DNA of 64,000 nucleotides from Diphasiastrum complanatum (GCA_029204225.1 CM055103.1:2370406-2434405), one strand, 5' to 3'. Counted from the stretch's first letter, positions 34,092 to 45,985 are shown. The notes: a model not told the origin generated them from the letters alone. Numbers and translations: made by a program.

Positions 34092-36138
34092 CCGTTCTCC
34101 TGGACGCCGTAGGAGCTGGAGTCCATCTCCATCTCGGGACTTTAGTAGAAGCAGAGAGAGCAGAATCGATCAAGGACCTCCTGATAGAGGCAGATGGGGT
34201 GGACAAGGAAATAGACCTCCACTTTGCTTTGATTTTGTGAAAGGGAGATGTTTCAGAGGAAATTCATGCGGGTTCTTACATCAAGAAAATGTTTTAGCAG
34301 CTAGTGACAGCAGTGAAAGGTGGGCAAATGGGAACAAGGGTGGTAGAAAGGAAACTGTTGAGGAAGAGGATGGACATCAGGTTATGGTTGAAGACTTACC
34401 ATCTGACAAAGACACGAGAGAAGAAAGTGTACATGCTGATGAAGATGAACATAGTGAAAAGAAAGATGACCAGAATGAAAGTGTACATGCTGATGAAGAT
34501 GAACATAGTGAAAAGAAAGATGACCAGAATGAAAGTGTCTCCCCCATTGATGAAGCAAAGCCCGAACAGATGTCTTCCACTGAGGATGATGTAGCCAGTG
34601 ATTCTGGGAGATTATCCTCTTCTGAGGCGGCTGAAGATGGGGTTCAATCGGATTTGCCTTTGCATCCTCAGAAAGAAGAGATTCAATCTACTAATGAGGA
34701 GCAACCTCTGGAAATGTCGCCATCAGGAGCTGTGCCTGACATCACCAAGATTGTACCCCTGCAAGCTGCTGCACCACCACTTGCCTCTTTACCCTCGAAA
34801 CCATTGCCTGCAATTGCTGGCTTCCCTCAGCAGCCTCATGAGCATGGCTTTGGATCAAACTCATTGCATCCTCAGCAACCTGAATTTCCACATAACAACA
34901 CAATTCCACATCAAATAGGCCTCCGGCCACCTAGGCAGCCTGGCTTTACATCAACCTCTTTGCCTCCTCATCAATCTGATCCTTTGCTCAATCGTCCAGC
35001 TCCTCAACAGCCTGTATTCTCTGCATCTCCCTGGTCAACGTTCCAACCTACTGATACTGGGGTGCCTCGCATGTCTCAGCCGCCTGCCCTTGGAATGAAT
35101 TTACCGGCAATTCAGTCAAGATTTGATGAGACTGCACGTATGATGCAGCAGCAACCTGGACCAAGACCCCCATTGCCCTTGCATCAGCAACATGGTTTTA
35201 CTTCTCCTCAGGTGGGTTTTCCACTTCTAGGTCCTCTTTCCCCACCTCCAAGCTTGAACCCACATCAGAGTATCAAAAGTGTACCAAGACAAGAGATGCA
35301 TATGGTCCCAGGAGGATCACATCTGCAGCCCTACGCAAGGAACCAATCACCTGCTCCAGTTCCATCGCCAGTTTTTGCTCAGAGCCAGAGTTTCACTTAC
35401 TCAACTCTCAACTCAGGCAGAGTCCCTTTCCAAGGCTTGCCACCTATATCACCGCAACAACAAAGGTTGTCACAAGAGCCATATGACCCTCTTGCTGATG
35501 GGTTTGAACCAAAAGCACCTGTTACAGGAGTTGCCGTGAGTAATCCTTTTGCTGCTGGCTATCAGAATGATAGTTTAAATTCTCAACTATCAAGTGAAAA
35601 GGACGAAATTGATGCACTTGAAATCAGCAACAGAATCTTGTCGGCGGCTCGTGCTGGAAAGCATGTGTTTGAGACCGTAACCTCAAAACCCGAAAATGGG
35701 ATTAGGTGGTCTCCACCAAAGTTGGAAAATCTGTTTGCAAGCCAAACGCTAATAGACAAGATCCACTCAAGACCTTTGGTTGGCGCTAATGAAAAGGAAC
35801 TCAACAGTCCAGTATATGGCGTTGATGACTCTGAAGATGTTGCAAGAGCCATTGGAGAGAGAGACACTGATCAGGGACAAAAACAAAGTAAAGGGAAGAG
35901 TAGCAAAGAGGAAAAGCAGTTGAAACTACTAAGGATGGCACTAACCGAATATGTGAAAGAGGTGCTTAAACCCACTTGGCGAGAAGGCCATCTGAGTAAA
36001 GAGGCGTTCAAAACAATAGCCAAGAAGGCAGTGGATAAAGTGATTTCAACTTTACCTAATCACCATATTCCAAAGGGTCAAGACAAAATTGATCGTTTTA
36101 TTATATCCTCTCAAGAGAAGATATCAAGGCTCGTTCAG
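34092..36138 (+). CDS. SR-rich CCCH zinc-finger protein, main exon
   Basis: Large exon after TGTTGTTTCAG. It opens with the rest of the RS domain (RSPGRRRSWSPSPSRDFSRS) and then a single CCCH finger, CFDFVKGRCFRGNSCGFLH (C-x7-C-x5-C-x3-H), expected to bind RNA. Next come an acidic segment with an 18-residue tandem duplication, a long Pro/Gln/His-rich low-complexity region (about 34780-35560) and a helical C-terminal domain: RMALTEYVKEVLKPTWREG, FKTIAKKAVDKVISTLP and KIDRFIISSQEKISRLVQ. That last domain is the signature of the plant C3H38/C3H55 type (family recalled, not searched). Donor CAG|GTATAC is at 36138/36139, phase 0. Without splicing the frame stops at 36181. Confidence 0.9.
34423..34530 (+). 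repeat. 54-bp in-frame tandem duplication in the CCCH exon
   Basis: Two identical or near-identical 54-bp units (34423-34476, 34477-34530) encode ESVHADEDEHSEKKDDQN twice; a third start, ESVS, follows. The near-lack of differences suggests a recent duplication in a disordered acidic region. Confidence 0.9.
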
Positions 36139-36267
36139 GTATACAAGAGTATATTTTTCATGTTGATCCTTGTGAATCTGTGACAAGGTCTTATTGGCTA
36201 GGTTATCTTCCAGTTTAAAAGCTTTTATTTTGTAGCTGTGTTCTTAATGTGTCTTTGATTTCTTCAG

Positions 36268-36363
36268 ATCAGTGAAAATTTTTATTCCTCGCCTGATTTT
36301 CCCAAGTTAAATACTAAAGATGACCAAAGATCTGGTGGTAGCCCCTTTAAGAAAGATGTCTAA
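36268..36363 (+). CDS. Possible alternative last exon of the CCCH gene
   Basis: Only 129 bp after the main-exon donor there is a strong acceptor (TTTGATTTCTTCAG, ending 36267). It is followed by 31 open codons in the required phase 0 and a TAA: ISENFYSSPDFPKLN, then KDDQRSGGSPFKKDV. Used here, it would replace the conserved GYLDKYVKP tail by a 31-residue Ser/Lys/Asp-rich tail and would avoid the 12.6-kb transposon-filled intron. It could also be chance: a 96-nt open frame with an acceptor is not rare. Transcripts would decide. Confidence 0.4.
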   Translation: MSENFYSSPDFPKLNTKDDQRSGGSPFKKDV

Positions 36364-38846
36364 TAGAGCTCTTTAGGAGGGTTCTTTGTAAGATGGCAAC
36401 AAAATTTAGTGAAGATAATGTTCAAAATTGAAGATCATAGCATAACATAGAACTATTGAATGATTATAGTCGCTCTCCAGTAAGTTGAGTGCACAAGCTG
36501 AAAATAACTAGGTCCACACTATGGGCAAGTAAGTTTCAAGAAGAGCCACTCTGCCATTGATCGTCTCATCAATTTACGAGCTTTGATTGACGAAGCCAGA
36601 GGGATAGTGAGCTTGATCATTCATTCATTCATTATTACATGTAGGCAGTCTCGATCCATGTGAGAAATATGTTGTAGGTATGTGACAGTGAGATACAAGT
36701 CTTCAACGTCCGAAGGCATTGTTCCAGTCTCTGCTTGATTCATTTGATTCCTGCAAAAGCGTCGTAATAAATTCATTCAAAAAGAATTTTCACATGGATC
36801 ACGTTAGGTTCACACAAGTTGCCTACGTTATGATAACTTGGTTTGCTAACATTTGTAGATGGCTAACTTAGTGGCACTTAAATGTCAATCATTGCCAAGG
36901 CAAACTGGTGAGGCCCTCAAGAAATTCATCCTCCAATCCTACCTGTGAAAACATTGCAACAGCAATGCTTAACTAAGAGACGTTCTCATATTTTGGCTTT
37001 GGTGCTCTCGTCTCTTTGCAGCTGACTAGATACTTAACTTGTGGCTTTTCCTACAAGCTAAGGTACTCTCTCTTGCTTATGGCCAAGTTCGCATCATCTA
37101 CGAGTAGTGTAACAAATACATAATGAGAGAAATTATCAAGCATACAATTACAAAACTTGTGGACCCAAAAAGTGTAACTTTCTCGCAATATTTTTGCTCC
37201 TTAGAATGCTCTACAAGACCCATTAAATGCTGTCTTGTAAGCATCAATCATCATAAAATCGTTTTGAGTATAATTGATACTTCATAGCATCCAAAGGATA
37301 GTTATCCTCATGATTCGTTGTTGAGATATTGATATTAAGTGTACGAAAGTACCTAAACATAAGATGTGAAATTTTTAACAATACAGAGATGACCAACAAA
37401 GAACATCAAGTCCTTACATAACATAACACTTTATACTATAAGTTCCTACTCATGTCATTGTCGACTAAGAGGAGGCACAAGTTGCATGCATATGAAGATA
37501 CATCCACTTAGCTCAACTACACCATCATCAAGGCTAGCACTGAAGAGAAAAGTGATACAGTGAGCTCCCTACTACTTCGCAGAAGTATGATCTTGTTGAC
37601 CAAAATTGTTCCAAGCTAGCACACCAATGAAAATATCTTGGATCGTACATCATGCATAGGTAGCAACCACATTGAGTAACCACCACGACAATTGGTCCAC
37701 TTTTGCACTCAAGATCATACCAAGGATGTGCAGAAACCTAGAAGCAGGCATCCAATGTGAGTGAGTATGAGCCGGAAAAGCTAGCTTTGGCGGCCTTTGT
37801 CATATCTGGTTGTGCTTTTCAAGGCTAGCTATGTGCTCAAAGGGCAACCATGCCAAACCATAAGGATCACGATACTGAGTAACAATGAAACTTACTGAAA
37901 TTTGTCCTTTTAGGTCTCCAGAAAACAATCTCATTGTGCAGAGGAGTGGTCCATGGTAACCACCTCCAGGCTCTGAGTCCCTGGATAGTATATTGGCAAA
38001 TGATGGTGCACTTTTCTCCTCTGTATAAGCTGCCTTACCTCCTTGATTATGTGGACTCCGTAAGATTTCATGAAGATTGCATACCAATATATGCTTCCTG
38101 AACCTTGTTCGAACTTCATTTCCACATCTTGTTTTCACAGTCGGTTTCTAATTTTTGATGTTGTCTTCTAGTATATCCATAACCCTCCCCAATGAACAAA
38201 TGAGAGAGATGCAGTGCAAATGTTGCTGCCAAACATGATTAGGAATATGGCATATGCCATATATGCTACAAAAACTCTGATGCCACATGCAAATGGAAGG
38301 TTTCGACCATTATGTAATGACTGATAGTCTACCCTTCTTGTCGATTTATCGATAGTTTATCGATAAATCAGGGAATTTATCGATAGTTTAGGCTAGTCGG
38401 GATCTCTTAAATTCATATAGATGCCTAAATAGCTAGCTAATTGTATTGTGTCCAATATGACTTCAGCTGTCACTATAATCACATGGAAGGACATCAATAA
38501 TATCATTTTTTTGCTGTGAGGAGCATTTGTAACTTGCAAATGCATTCGTAATTTTGAGATGATTTCAAAACATTTGCATTGAAAATTCCCTGATTGACTA
38601 TTATTGCAAACTATGGATTGAAATTTAAAATTTTGAAATTCAAAATGTTGAAATTTCTATACACAATGCACATAAAATATTGTACTTCTGATTTACCCAA
38701 TTTTTATAAAAGAAAGCTTGAAGGTAAATTATAGATCATTTTGTAACCTCAAAATATGCCTTAGAATTTGAAAGTTAGAGCTTGACAATGGTAATATGGA
38801 AATGTCAAAACGAATGTTGAGGCTGCAATGTTTCAAGTATCAACCC
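36364..38846. other. Intron sequence, little recognised
   Basis: Between the alternative last exon and the antisense Copia LTR. A short + stretch near 36545-36605 (HSAIDRLINLRALIDEARG) resembles the LINE RT segment DHIFTLRALIEEAR and may be a LINE scrap. At 38337-38390 the motif TTTATCGATAGTTTA occurs with overlapping TATCGATA palindromes. Minus-strand frames around 37800-38140 are open but carry no motif I know. Confidence 0.4.
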
Positions 38847-39194
38847 TGTCAGAATTTGTGATACAAATCCTAGATGAAGATACTGGTCCTACTAGCACTC
38901 ACACAAAACCAAGCATAGAGAGAATTCAGATCATAGAGGAATTGAGCAAAGCTCTAGCATAATAGAATGATTGTGGTGGGGTCTCTAATGAATGAGAAAA
39001 GCTAAGAGCCTAAAGCAAATAGCAAAAGCTAATTGCTAATAATACTAAGACCAAAAATGAACTTCTAAGTACTAAATAGATCCTAATCTATTTGTAGTGC
39101 GCCCACCTACATGTATAAGAAAATTTTTTACTATAAATAGAATGGCCCCTAAAATAGCACACAGGCATGGCCAAATAAACTTTAATTCCTAACA
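38847..39194 (-). repeat. Antisense Copia 3' LTR
   Basis: TGTTAGGAATT...TTCTGACA on the minus strand, directly after the polypurine tract. Boundaries are taken from the TG/CA ends and the tract; no second copy is available. Confidence 0.7.
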
Positions 39195-39216
39195 CTCCCC
39201 CTTAATGTTTACTTTG

Positions 39217-39911
39217 TTATCTATTACTAAGTTCTCTAAACTTCTGAAATTTTTCTTTGCCAAGTCCTTTGGTAAAGATATCCGCAACTTGCTCTTCTGT
39301 AGGGCAATAGATAAGCTCCACTTCACCACTTTGAATTTTCTCTTTGACGAAGTGTTGTTGTACTTCAATGTGTTTTGTTCTGCTGTGAAAAACTGGATTT
39401 TTCGCCAATTTAATACAACTCTGATTGTCGCACTGAAGTACCGTAGGTGAATCTTGTACCATATGTAGATCATGTAGAATCCTTCGTAACCATATTGCTT
39501 CACATGTCGCACTCGTAGTAGCTTGATATTCTGCCTCTGTAGATGATAAAGCAATTGTATGCTGCTTCTTTGAACTCCAAGAGATAGCACCAGATCCAAG
39601 ACTAAAAACATAACTTGTAGTAGATCTTCGGTTTTCCGCATCTCCAACCCAATCAGCATCCACATATCCCGGTAACTTCAAACCATCCTGTCTACTATAG
39701 AGAATTCCAAATCTCAAAGTGCCCTGGATATATCCGAGTATCCGCTTAGCAGCTTTCCAATGAATCTGCTTAGGCTTAGCCATAAACTGACTAACCATAC
39801 TCACAGCATAAGCATTATCTGGTCTCGTAGTAGTTAGATAGATTAAGCTTCCAACAAGCTTTCTATATAACATCTCATCTACATCCTGATCTTTCTCAGC
39901 TTTAGTAAGCT
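39217..39911 (-). pseudogene. Antisense Copia RNase H
   Basis: The minus frame includes MLYRKLVGSLIYLTTTRPD, WKAAKRILGYIQGTL, YVDADWVGDAENRRSTT, ISWSSKKQHTIALSSTEAEY, DNQSCIKLAKNPVFHSRTKH and EEQVADIFTKGLGKEKF. The catalytic Asp and Glu contexts are present and the frame is open for 218 residues. It is separated from its RT by the 467-bp insertion. Confidence 0.9.
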
Positions 39912-39917
39912 TACATC

Positions 39918-40384
39918 ATGTTATGTACCATAACGGTACGCCCTTCAGTGATGGCCTCGCAAGGGGCATGACGCAGGTCTGGCGTTATCGACATGTTTGG
40001 GTGCCACGCGTCACCATACTAGGTGGTCACGTGTCGCTGACAGGACCGTGCTTGATGGGACCCACTGTGCTATGCCTATATAGTGGTGGGGTTTCCCTCT
40101 TTCCATTCACTCGGTCTACCCGGGAGTTGGTGGATGGAGAGCACGTGCATGAGCCAGGATGTATCTCCAGGCCAGGAGATGTGTGCTAGGGAGAGCTGAG
40201 TGCGATGGCTGGTGTCATGGGACGCCAGTTATCGTAGGAGGCTTTACCGGGCATATTTATGTCGATAGCTCCAGTGCATGGGGTGGGTCGGTTGTGACCC
40301 TATGGATGGGCGGATACGGTGCGTTGTCACTGGCATGGGGTGTGCGGAACCTTCAAGGCAGTCGAAGATCTTAGGGAGTTGTAA
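39918..40384. mobile_element. 467-bp GC-rich insertion of unknown type
   Basis: Interrupts the antisense Copia between RT and RNase H. It is flanked by TACATC at 39912-39917 and 40385-40390, a likely 6-bp target duplication; removing it restores the Copia reading. It is much richer in G+C than its surroundings, contains GCCTATATAGTGG (TATA-like, near 40073) and no ORF with known motifs. The ends are not TG...CA at the duplication edge and show no clear inverted repeat. It could be a solo LTR with altered ends or a small non-autonomous element. Confidence 0.7.
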
Positions 40385-41832
40385 TACATCCACTATCATA
40401 TGTTGTAGAAATAGGCTTGCACTCTGACATATTAAACTTTTCAAGAAATTCACGAGCATACTTAGATTGAGAAATAAATAGTCCCTGTGCTACTCTCCAT
40501 ACCTCAATCCCAAGAAAATATTGTAGTGAACCAAGATCTTTCATATCAAACTCTGATGAGAGATATTTCTTGATTTCCTGAATCATACTATGATCTAATC
40601 CTGTAATAGCAAGATCATCCACATACATCACTACAATTACAATATGATTATCCTTGATCAAAACATAAAGTGTATGCTCCGAACTGCTTCTCTGAAAGCC
40701 AAGCTCCTCAAAGTATGTGTCAATCCTCGTGTACCACGCCCTGGGTGCCTGCTTAAGTCCATATAGTGCTTCATGTCCTGCTACTATGTATCCCTCTGGC
40801 TGCTCCATGTAGACTTCCTCCTTTAGAAATCCATTCAGGAATACACTCTTTACATCCATTTGTTGAATATCCCATCCAAACTGAGCTGCCAATGATAAAA
40901 CAGTCCTCATAGTAGTAGACTTAGCAACTGGTGCAAAAGTTTCCTCATAGTCAATCCCTTCCTGTTGAGCATAACCTTTTGCCACCAATCTTGCCTTATG
41001 TTTATCTATAGAACCAGCTGATTTGTACTTAGTTCTATAGACCCACTTGCATCCAATGGCCTTTTTACCTGTAGGTAATTGAACAAGTCTCCAAGTCTTG
41101 TTCTTCATGATTGAGTCGTACTCCTCATCCATAGGCTATAGCTTTCCTCCAAATATCCTCTTTTTCAGCCTCTCTGAAAGTAGATGGATCCTTGGTTTCT
41201 AATATTGTGGCCATATATGCAAAATGGACATCCCCATCTTCATGATGATCCTCTTGTCGAACCTCCTGTCGATCTTGATCTTCATGTTGCTTTTCAAGTC
41301 TAGCCGATCTCCTAGTTCCATGTGTACTGGACTCTCCCTGTTCCATAATAACACTATCCTTGATAGTGTCATAGTACCATCTAGGCAATCTTCTAGCTTT
41401 TGATGTAGGATGCTTCCTGCCTGGTGAAGTAGGAGGTGAATAAGTAACCCATATACTTGATCTCTCCTTCCTTTTACCTATCTCAACCAAAGCCACTCTA
41501 GGTTCTTGAATTGGCGTAGGCAATACATGTGTCGATTCAGGTTCCTGTAATAACTCATCACATAATATAGGGATTCCTCCATCTTGATCCTTATCAAAAT
41601 ATATCTGTGTATCTTTATGAGTTGCCTCCTCATCAAAGACTACATCCCTACTTATGATTATTTTCTTACCCTCCAAGTCATATAACCTGTATCCCTTCTC
41701 TTGATTATCATAACCAAGAAATAAAGACTTGGTCGCCTTAGAATCCAATTTGCTCCTTGAATCCTTAGGTATGTAAGAATAAGCAATACTCCCAAACACT
41801 CTCAAATGACTTACATCTGGCTTCCGACCCGT
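40371..41832 (-). pseudogene. Antisense Copia integrase tail and RT
   Basis: 41832-41125: LRVFGSIAYSYIPKD, FLGYDNQEKGYRLYD and IISRDVVFDEEATH, then an acidic linker with ARRLPRWYYD and FREAEKEDIWRKAI. A 1-nt shift joins it to 41132-40371: MDEEYDSIMKNKTW, IGCKWVYRTKYK, DYEETFAPVAK, IQQMDVKSVFLNGF, EALYGLKQAPRAWY, the catalytic VMYVDDLAITG, LGSLQYFLGIEV and SECKPISTTYD. The RT is otherwise open. In YIVAGHEALYGLKQAP some residues normally before KALYGLKQ are missing. Confidence 0.9.
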
Positions 41833-42189
41833 GTAAGCAAGGATAGTTGCCTTTATACAGGTTTTTCTACTGTAGTTTGAGACATGTTTCAGCTGTGCAA
41901 TTGGTCACTAACTGCACATCTAGACAACACCTTCGTTACAATAAGAGTTCCCAAGCATTGAAGATTATTCAAATCTGAAATGACACGGAAATAAAAAGTA
42001 CAATCGAAGTCCAAAGTCTAGAATTAAAAATAAAAAGTACAAAACTGTAAAACATTCAGTGCACTTGGTCTAGCATGTTCTCTTTTTGGTGTCAAACAAA
42101 CCATCAAATTCAATTGTTCGACCATCTTTTTTCCACTTTTCTTAAAAGATGTGGTTGTGAATGTGAATGCACATAGTCTTCATGTGTAT

Positions 42190-42208
42190 CATAGTTGCAG
42201 CGAATCGT
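42190..42208 (+). repeat. hAT left terminal inverted repeat
   Basis: CATAGTTGCAGCGAATCGT, the exact complement of 46953-46971, with the 8-bp duplication atgtgtat just outside. Confidence 0.95.
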
Positions 42209-42787
42209 GATTCGATTCACGATTTCCGAATTGCTGCCAAAAAAACAGCGATTCGCTGCAATTTTCTTTTTTTTGAACCAGGCAATATGGGTATCATTAG
42301 AGAGAAAAATTAGAGGATTGCAGATAGACAAGTCTCCAGTAGGTTCAGGTCCGCCAAAGCAGTTAGGTGAAATCTTGATTAATGGCATAAACTTGAGTGA
42401 CAAAAATTTCACAAATACTGTTGAACAGACATTTGGCACTGAACCTTATTGAAACGCAGTCCCATGTCAAACCCTACTAAGCCGTACTAAACAACCCTAA
42501 ACTGAAGACAATGCTATTGTACTGGAGCAGATCCTATTGAACCACAAAAAACTGTACTGAGCTGTAAAAACCATACTGATTACAGATTACAGGATTGTGC
42601 AAAGCCTATTTATTGGAAAAAGACGAAGATGCAGATATGAATATGTGATTCAACAATCCACAACACATTTATACGAACACTGAACCACCAGCCCGATGAA
42701 TTGAGACTTAACATTGATTGAACTCCGTTGGGTCTTGATTGACTCTGTTTACTAACATTTCATTGTTCACATTCCAAATAGAACCTT

Positions 42788-42800
42788 CCCCCCCCCCCCC

Positions 42801-42841
<41 letters not shown>

Positions 42842-42843
42842 TC
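42788..42843 (+). repeat. (C)24 run followed by (TC)n
   Basis: An uninterrupted run of 24 C (42788-42811) leads into TC repeats to 42843. No LINE hairpin or AATAAA precedes it, so unlike the others this TC tract is not an obvious LINE tail; yet a LINE fragment starts right at its end. Confidence 0.85.
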
Positions 42844-43447
42844 AGAGGGCGATATCATTGCCTTTTTTGTCAGACGCCAGTCCCTCATCTCATATGAGGA
42901 CCCCCGATGTGTGGCACTTATGATACGTGAGATGTCCCTCCTGCGTCAGGACCTATGTCAGACAGCTCAGCATACCTATCTAGACACACAGTCTTAGATT
43001 ACATCCTTCTTCTCTCACAGGAGAGCACGTCTTGATGCAGACATGACTGACAACAATTGCGACGACATTCCCAAACCTAGGATGTAGAGACGACGCACCA
43101 CCCAGCCTCAGGCGACCATGAGAGTTATACGCCACACCAGACCTCCTACACAGAGACGCACTCTACATGCTCATGTTCACAGACAACGTCAGCGGGCTCC
43201 AACGCTTCCTCATGTTACAGCTCACATCACATCCTTCTACAACGTCAGCACATACCTGACATCTTGACATGGATACATATGACTATTATGCACATGCATT
43301 CGCATTTATGTATTTATCTTAGTTTGCACTAGATGTTTTTCTTTATTACAGTTTTGAAGTTATCTTATACGCTCCCATGGTTACCACATACTTGACATGT
43401 ACTTCATTAGTCTTATATGCCTTTTGGCTTGGAAAAAGACATTAATA

Positions 43448-43490
<43 letters not shown>
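42844..43490 (+). mobile_element. Nested LINE 3' fragment (subfamily A)
   Basis: Begins at the end of the C/TC tract with AGAGGGCGATATCATTGCC (the RGRYHCLF codons of ORF2) and follows the copy at 19005-19651 closely, with a 13-bp deletion near 42880 and extra stops. The 3' hairpin is at 43410-43440 and the TC tail at 43451-43490. Confidence 0.88.
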
Positions 43491-43493
<3 letters not shown>

Positions 43494-43867
43494 GATCGAA
43501 GACACAGAGAGTTTCGGCTCGATCCAGTGCTACTAGATCTTCATACGCCTCCCACCAGCCTACATCACGACCCACTACTACCATCACTCATTACTTTCGG
43601 CTTGCTCGTAGCTAGTTTCCCTCCGCGGAGCAGGTGGTTAAGCTCTTGCTTTGTACCCTCACCAGCTGGTGGTCAAGCTTGGATACTTTTTCTCTTAGAG
43701 ACAGAGAGATCGATACTTTAGTTTTAGTTTTACTGTCTTTTCATTGGTAAATAAGTCCTTATGCGGACAATGCTTCTCACATTTTGTACTCTCTTTTGTC
43801 TTATGTGCCCCTGGGCACCAAAAGACGTTAATAATAATAATTCTAATTCTAATTCTCTCTCTCTCTC
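43491..43867 (+). mobile_element. Nested LINE 3' fragment (subfamily B)
   Basis: Starts exactly at the end of the TC tail of the previous fragment. It holds the ORF2 disordered end and a 3' UTR like that at 15900-16318 (GAGCAGGTGGTTAAGCTCTTG). The hairpin is at 43798-43826 with outer GTCTT/AAGAC and inner GTGCCC/GGGCAC. The tail is mixed: TAA and TTCTAA units, then TC to 43867. hAT sequence resumes after it. Confidence 0.88.
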
Positions 43868-43994
43868 GGCCATATGGCACCACAAATGGAGAAATTGGAA
43901 AGTAAAATACAATCATTGAGTATGGCCTACAAACTCACGGAGTACAGATATGAGTAGAGGACTAAGGTAGGTGGACATATCTGGGCCGTACATG

Positions 43995-45985
43995 CTCAAT
44001 GTACTCCAACCGTCCTGCGTGGAGCTCTAGTTGTCCTCACCTCTGGAAGAGCGCCACAGGGATGGGTCGGTGGAAGTAGTCCCATCTGCTCTCCCAAATC
44101 TGCATGATCATGTGCTTCCTATGACATACAAATTACAATCATCAGTTGTCAGAGTGTGTCGTAGTGCAAAGAAACTTCGAAATGCAACCAACTTGAATAA
44201 GATAAATTACAAAATCTTGGAGTCATACTTGCCCTTGTCCAAGTCACAACTATAATTCGCCTCGCCAATGTGGTCCATGAACTCGTATATCAAGCCGAGA
44301 GTGCACCCCTTACGGTCTACAAGCCGCAACACATAGAAAATGGGTTGTAGTGCTCTGCTGCCTGGCTCCAAAAATCCTCTCCAAACACGGTGGTCTAGAA
44401 ATGCAACGCATCTGCACTAATACCTCTGAAGGGATGGAACTCATCACTGGCAGCCATCCTCTGCAAATGGTCTCATACTGCCAATGGTCGCTCCAAGACC
44501 AAGAAATAGTAGGCAAAGTGGGTGGTTGTTGGCTTCCTCAAGTCCAACGGTGAGAAGGTGCGGAACAAGGCCAACACGTGCTTCTTCCTGGTAACAAAGC
44601 TGACCATGCGCATGGATTGAGACATGATCTACAATAGAAACTGGCAACCAAAAGTGGAGAGAAACGCCAAGAGGGGTTAGGAGTTGAGAGCAACATGTGA
44701 AGCATAGAAAGATGGCAAAGCAAGTGAAAAAAATTATCCATGCAAGATTGTAGAGGTCATGGAGGAGGTCTATGCAATGTGCAACACATGGTGTTCACAC
44801 AATGCTGGGGTGCTCTCGCGTCAGAATCTCTCCCATCTGCCTGCAATTCGTGCAGTTGTCTATGACAACTTGAACCATGTGCTCCACCCCAATGTCCTCA
44901 ATAACAACCCTTATTGCCTCGTAGATAAAGTCAGCTATGATGGGTCCCCCTTCTCGAGTGGCATCCACGCCACGCATGAAAACTATGTCGAGCGGGAAAG
45001 GACCAAGATATTGATGACGGATCGCCGACGAATGTCGGTCCATCCATCACTCAATATTGCCACAAAACATTCATCAGCCATATGCCAAAGAAAAAACATA
45101 CTTGCAAAATGAAACATATGCAGAAAGTTTAAGGATCCCATGCTGTGCGAATAGAGCTTAGCTCTCGCGTGATGGTCTTCTCATCCTAGTGGAGCATGCT
45201 CCCTCGCAATGCCTCTCTCCTGGGTGGCCAACTAGCATCCATTGATGCAACCAACCTCATAAGCTCTGTGAAAGCCCATGTGTCAGCAATGGAAAAGGGA
45301 ATGCCACACTCATAGAAGAGCCGACCGACTTATTTGGTACATTGGGCATGCAACTCTCTCTGCCACCCCGAACACTCCAGTGTCTGCTGCGACCTGGGCC
45401 TAACTACCCTCTGCTGTACATGAGGTGCTCGTCGTGTAGTAGCGGGCGTGGATGTGGTCACATGCTGGATCTGCCCCACCCCCCTTGGCACAATCTGTTG
45501 TGGCACATGGTGCATCTACTGTTGATGACGGTGTGGGATGGGAAGGGCCTGCCACCGAACTGGGCCTTGCTGATGTGGCTGAAATTGGATGGAGGAGCTA
45601 AACCTGGACCGTGTACTGGGCCCAAACCACCCTTTGCCCGTGATGTGTCTGCTCCACCTGTGCTAGGCTCTGCCATTGATGTGCCTTGACTTGCACCTGC
45701 ACCTATACTAGGTCCTGCCACTAATACTGACCCTCGACCAAAGGTATCTGCTAGTCTGACTGGCTGGGTGGAGGTACCATCAGGCTCGTACATGTCCATG
45801 AGCCTCTGCACATCCTCATCATAAATCTTGGGGTAGGTAGATATGCCCATCCCCCGCCCATTTGGCCCTGTGAGTCGTAGCAAGTGAGCTCTAAGCTTGG
45901 TAAGTGATCCAGTGAAGACCTCACCACAGTGTAGGCATCTCCATCTGCGGGTAACTGAGCCTCTATATTTACCCACAACCCCCAC
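43995..45985 (-). pseudogene. hAT transposase, degraded
   Basis: Read on the minus strand. At 45985-45458 is a BED-like zinc finger (WRCLHCGEVFTGSLTKLRAHLLRL) followed by a Gly/Pro-rich linker. Near 45325-45125 is VGRLFYECGIPFSIAD through PPRREALRGSMLH, the conserved hAT N-terminal block. At 45043-44795 is the DUF659-like domain (DIVFMRGVDATREGG, HMVQVVIDNCTNCRQMGEIL). Further C-terminal blocks lie near 44480-44250 (FLDHRVWRGFLEPG, LRLVDRKGCTLGLIYEFMD). Stops and shifts separate them. The final dimerisation domain is not seen left of 43995, where LINE fragments are inserted. The older copy at 4190-5060 keeps that part. Confidence 0.85.

Larger units (their letters stand above)
38847..41840 (-). 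mobile_element. Antisense Copia, 3' half with 3' LTR
   Basis: On the minus strand the element runs from an integrase C-terminus (about 41838) through RT and RNase H to a purine tract (CATTAAGGGGGAG at 39207-39195) and a 348-bp LTR, 39194-38847 (TGTTAGGAATT ... AATTCTGACA). The 5' half is missing. A 467-bp foreign insertion at 39918-40384 separates RT from RNase H. There is no second LTR, so age cannot be judged. Confidence 0.88.

Noticed and set aside
38337-38390. Cluster of TATCGATA palindromes, considered as a transposon end or regulatory site
   Set aside because: Only a single short cluster; no inverted partner or target duplication found.
45342-45689. + strand 115-aa frame over the hAT transposase
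   Set aside because: The minus strand carries the recognisable hAT blocks; the + frame is a shadow.
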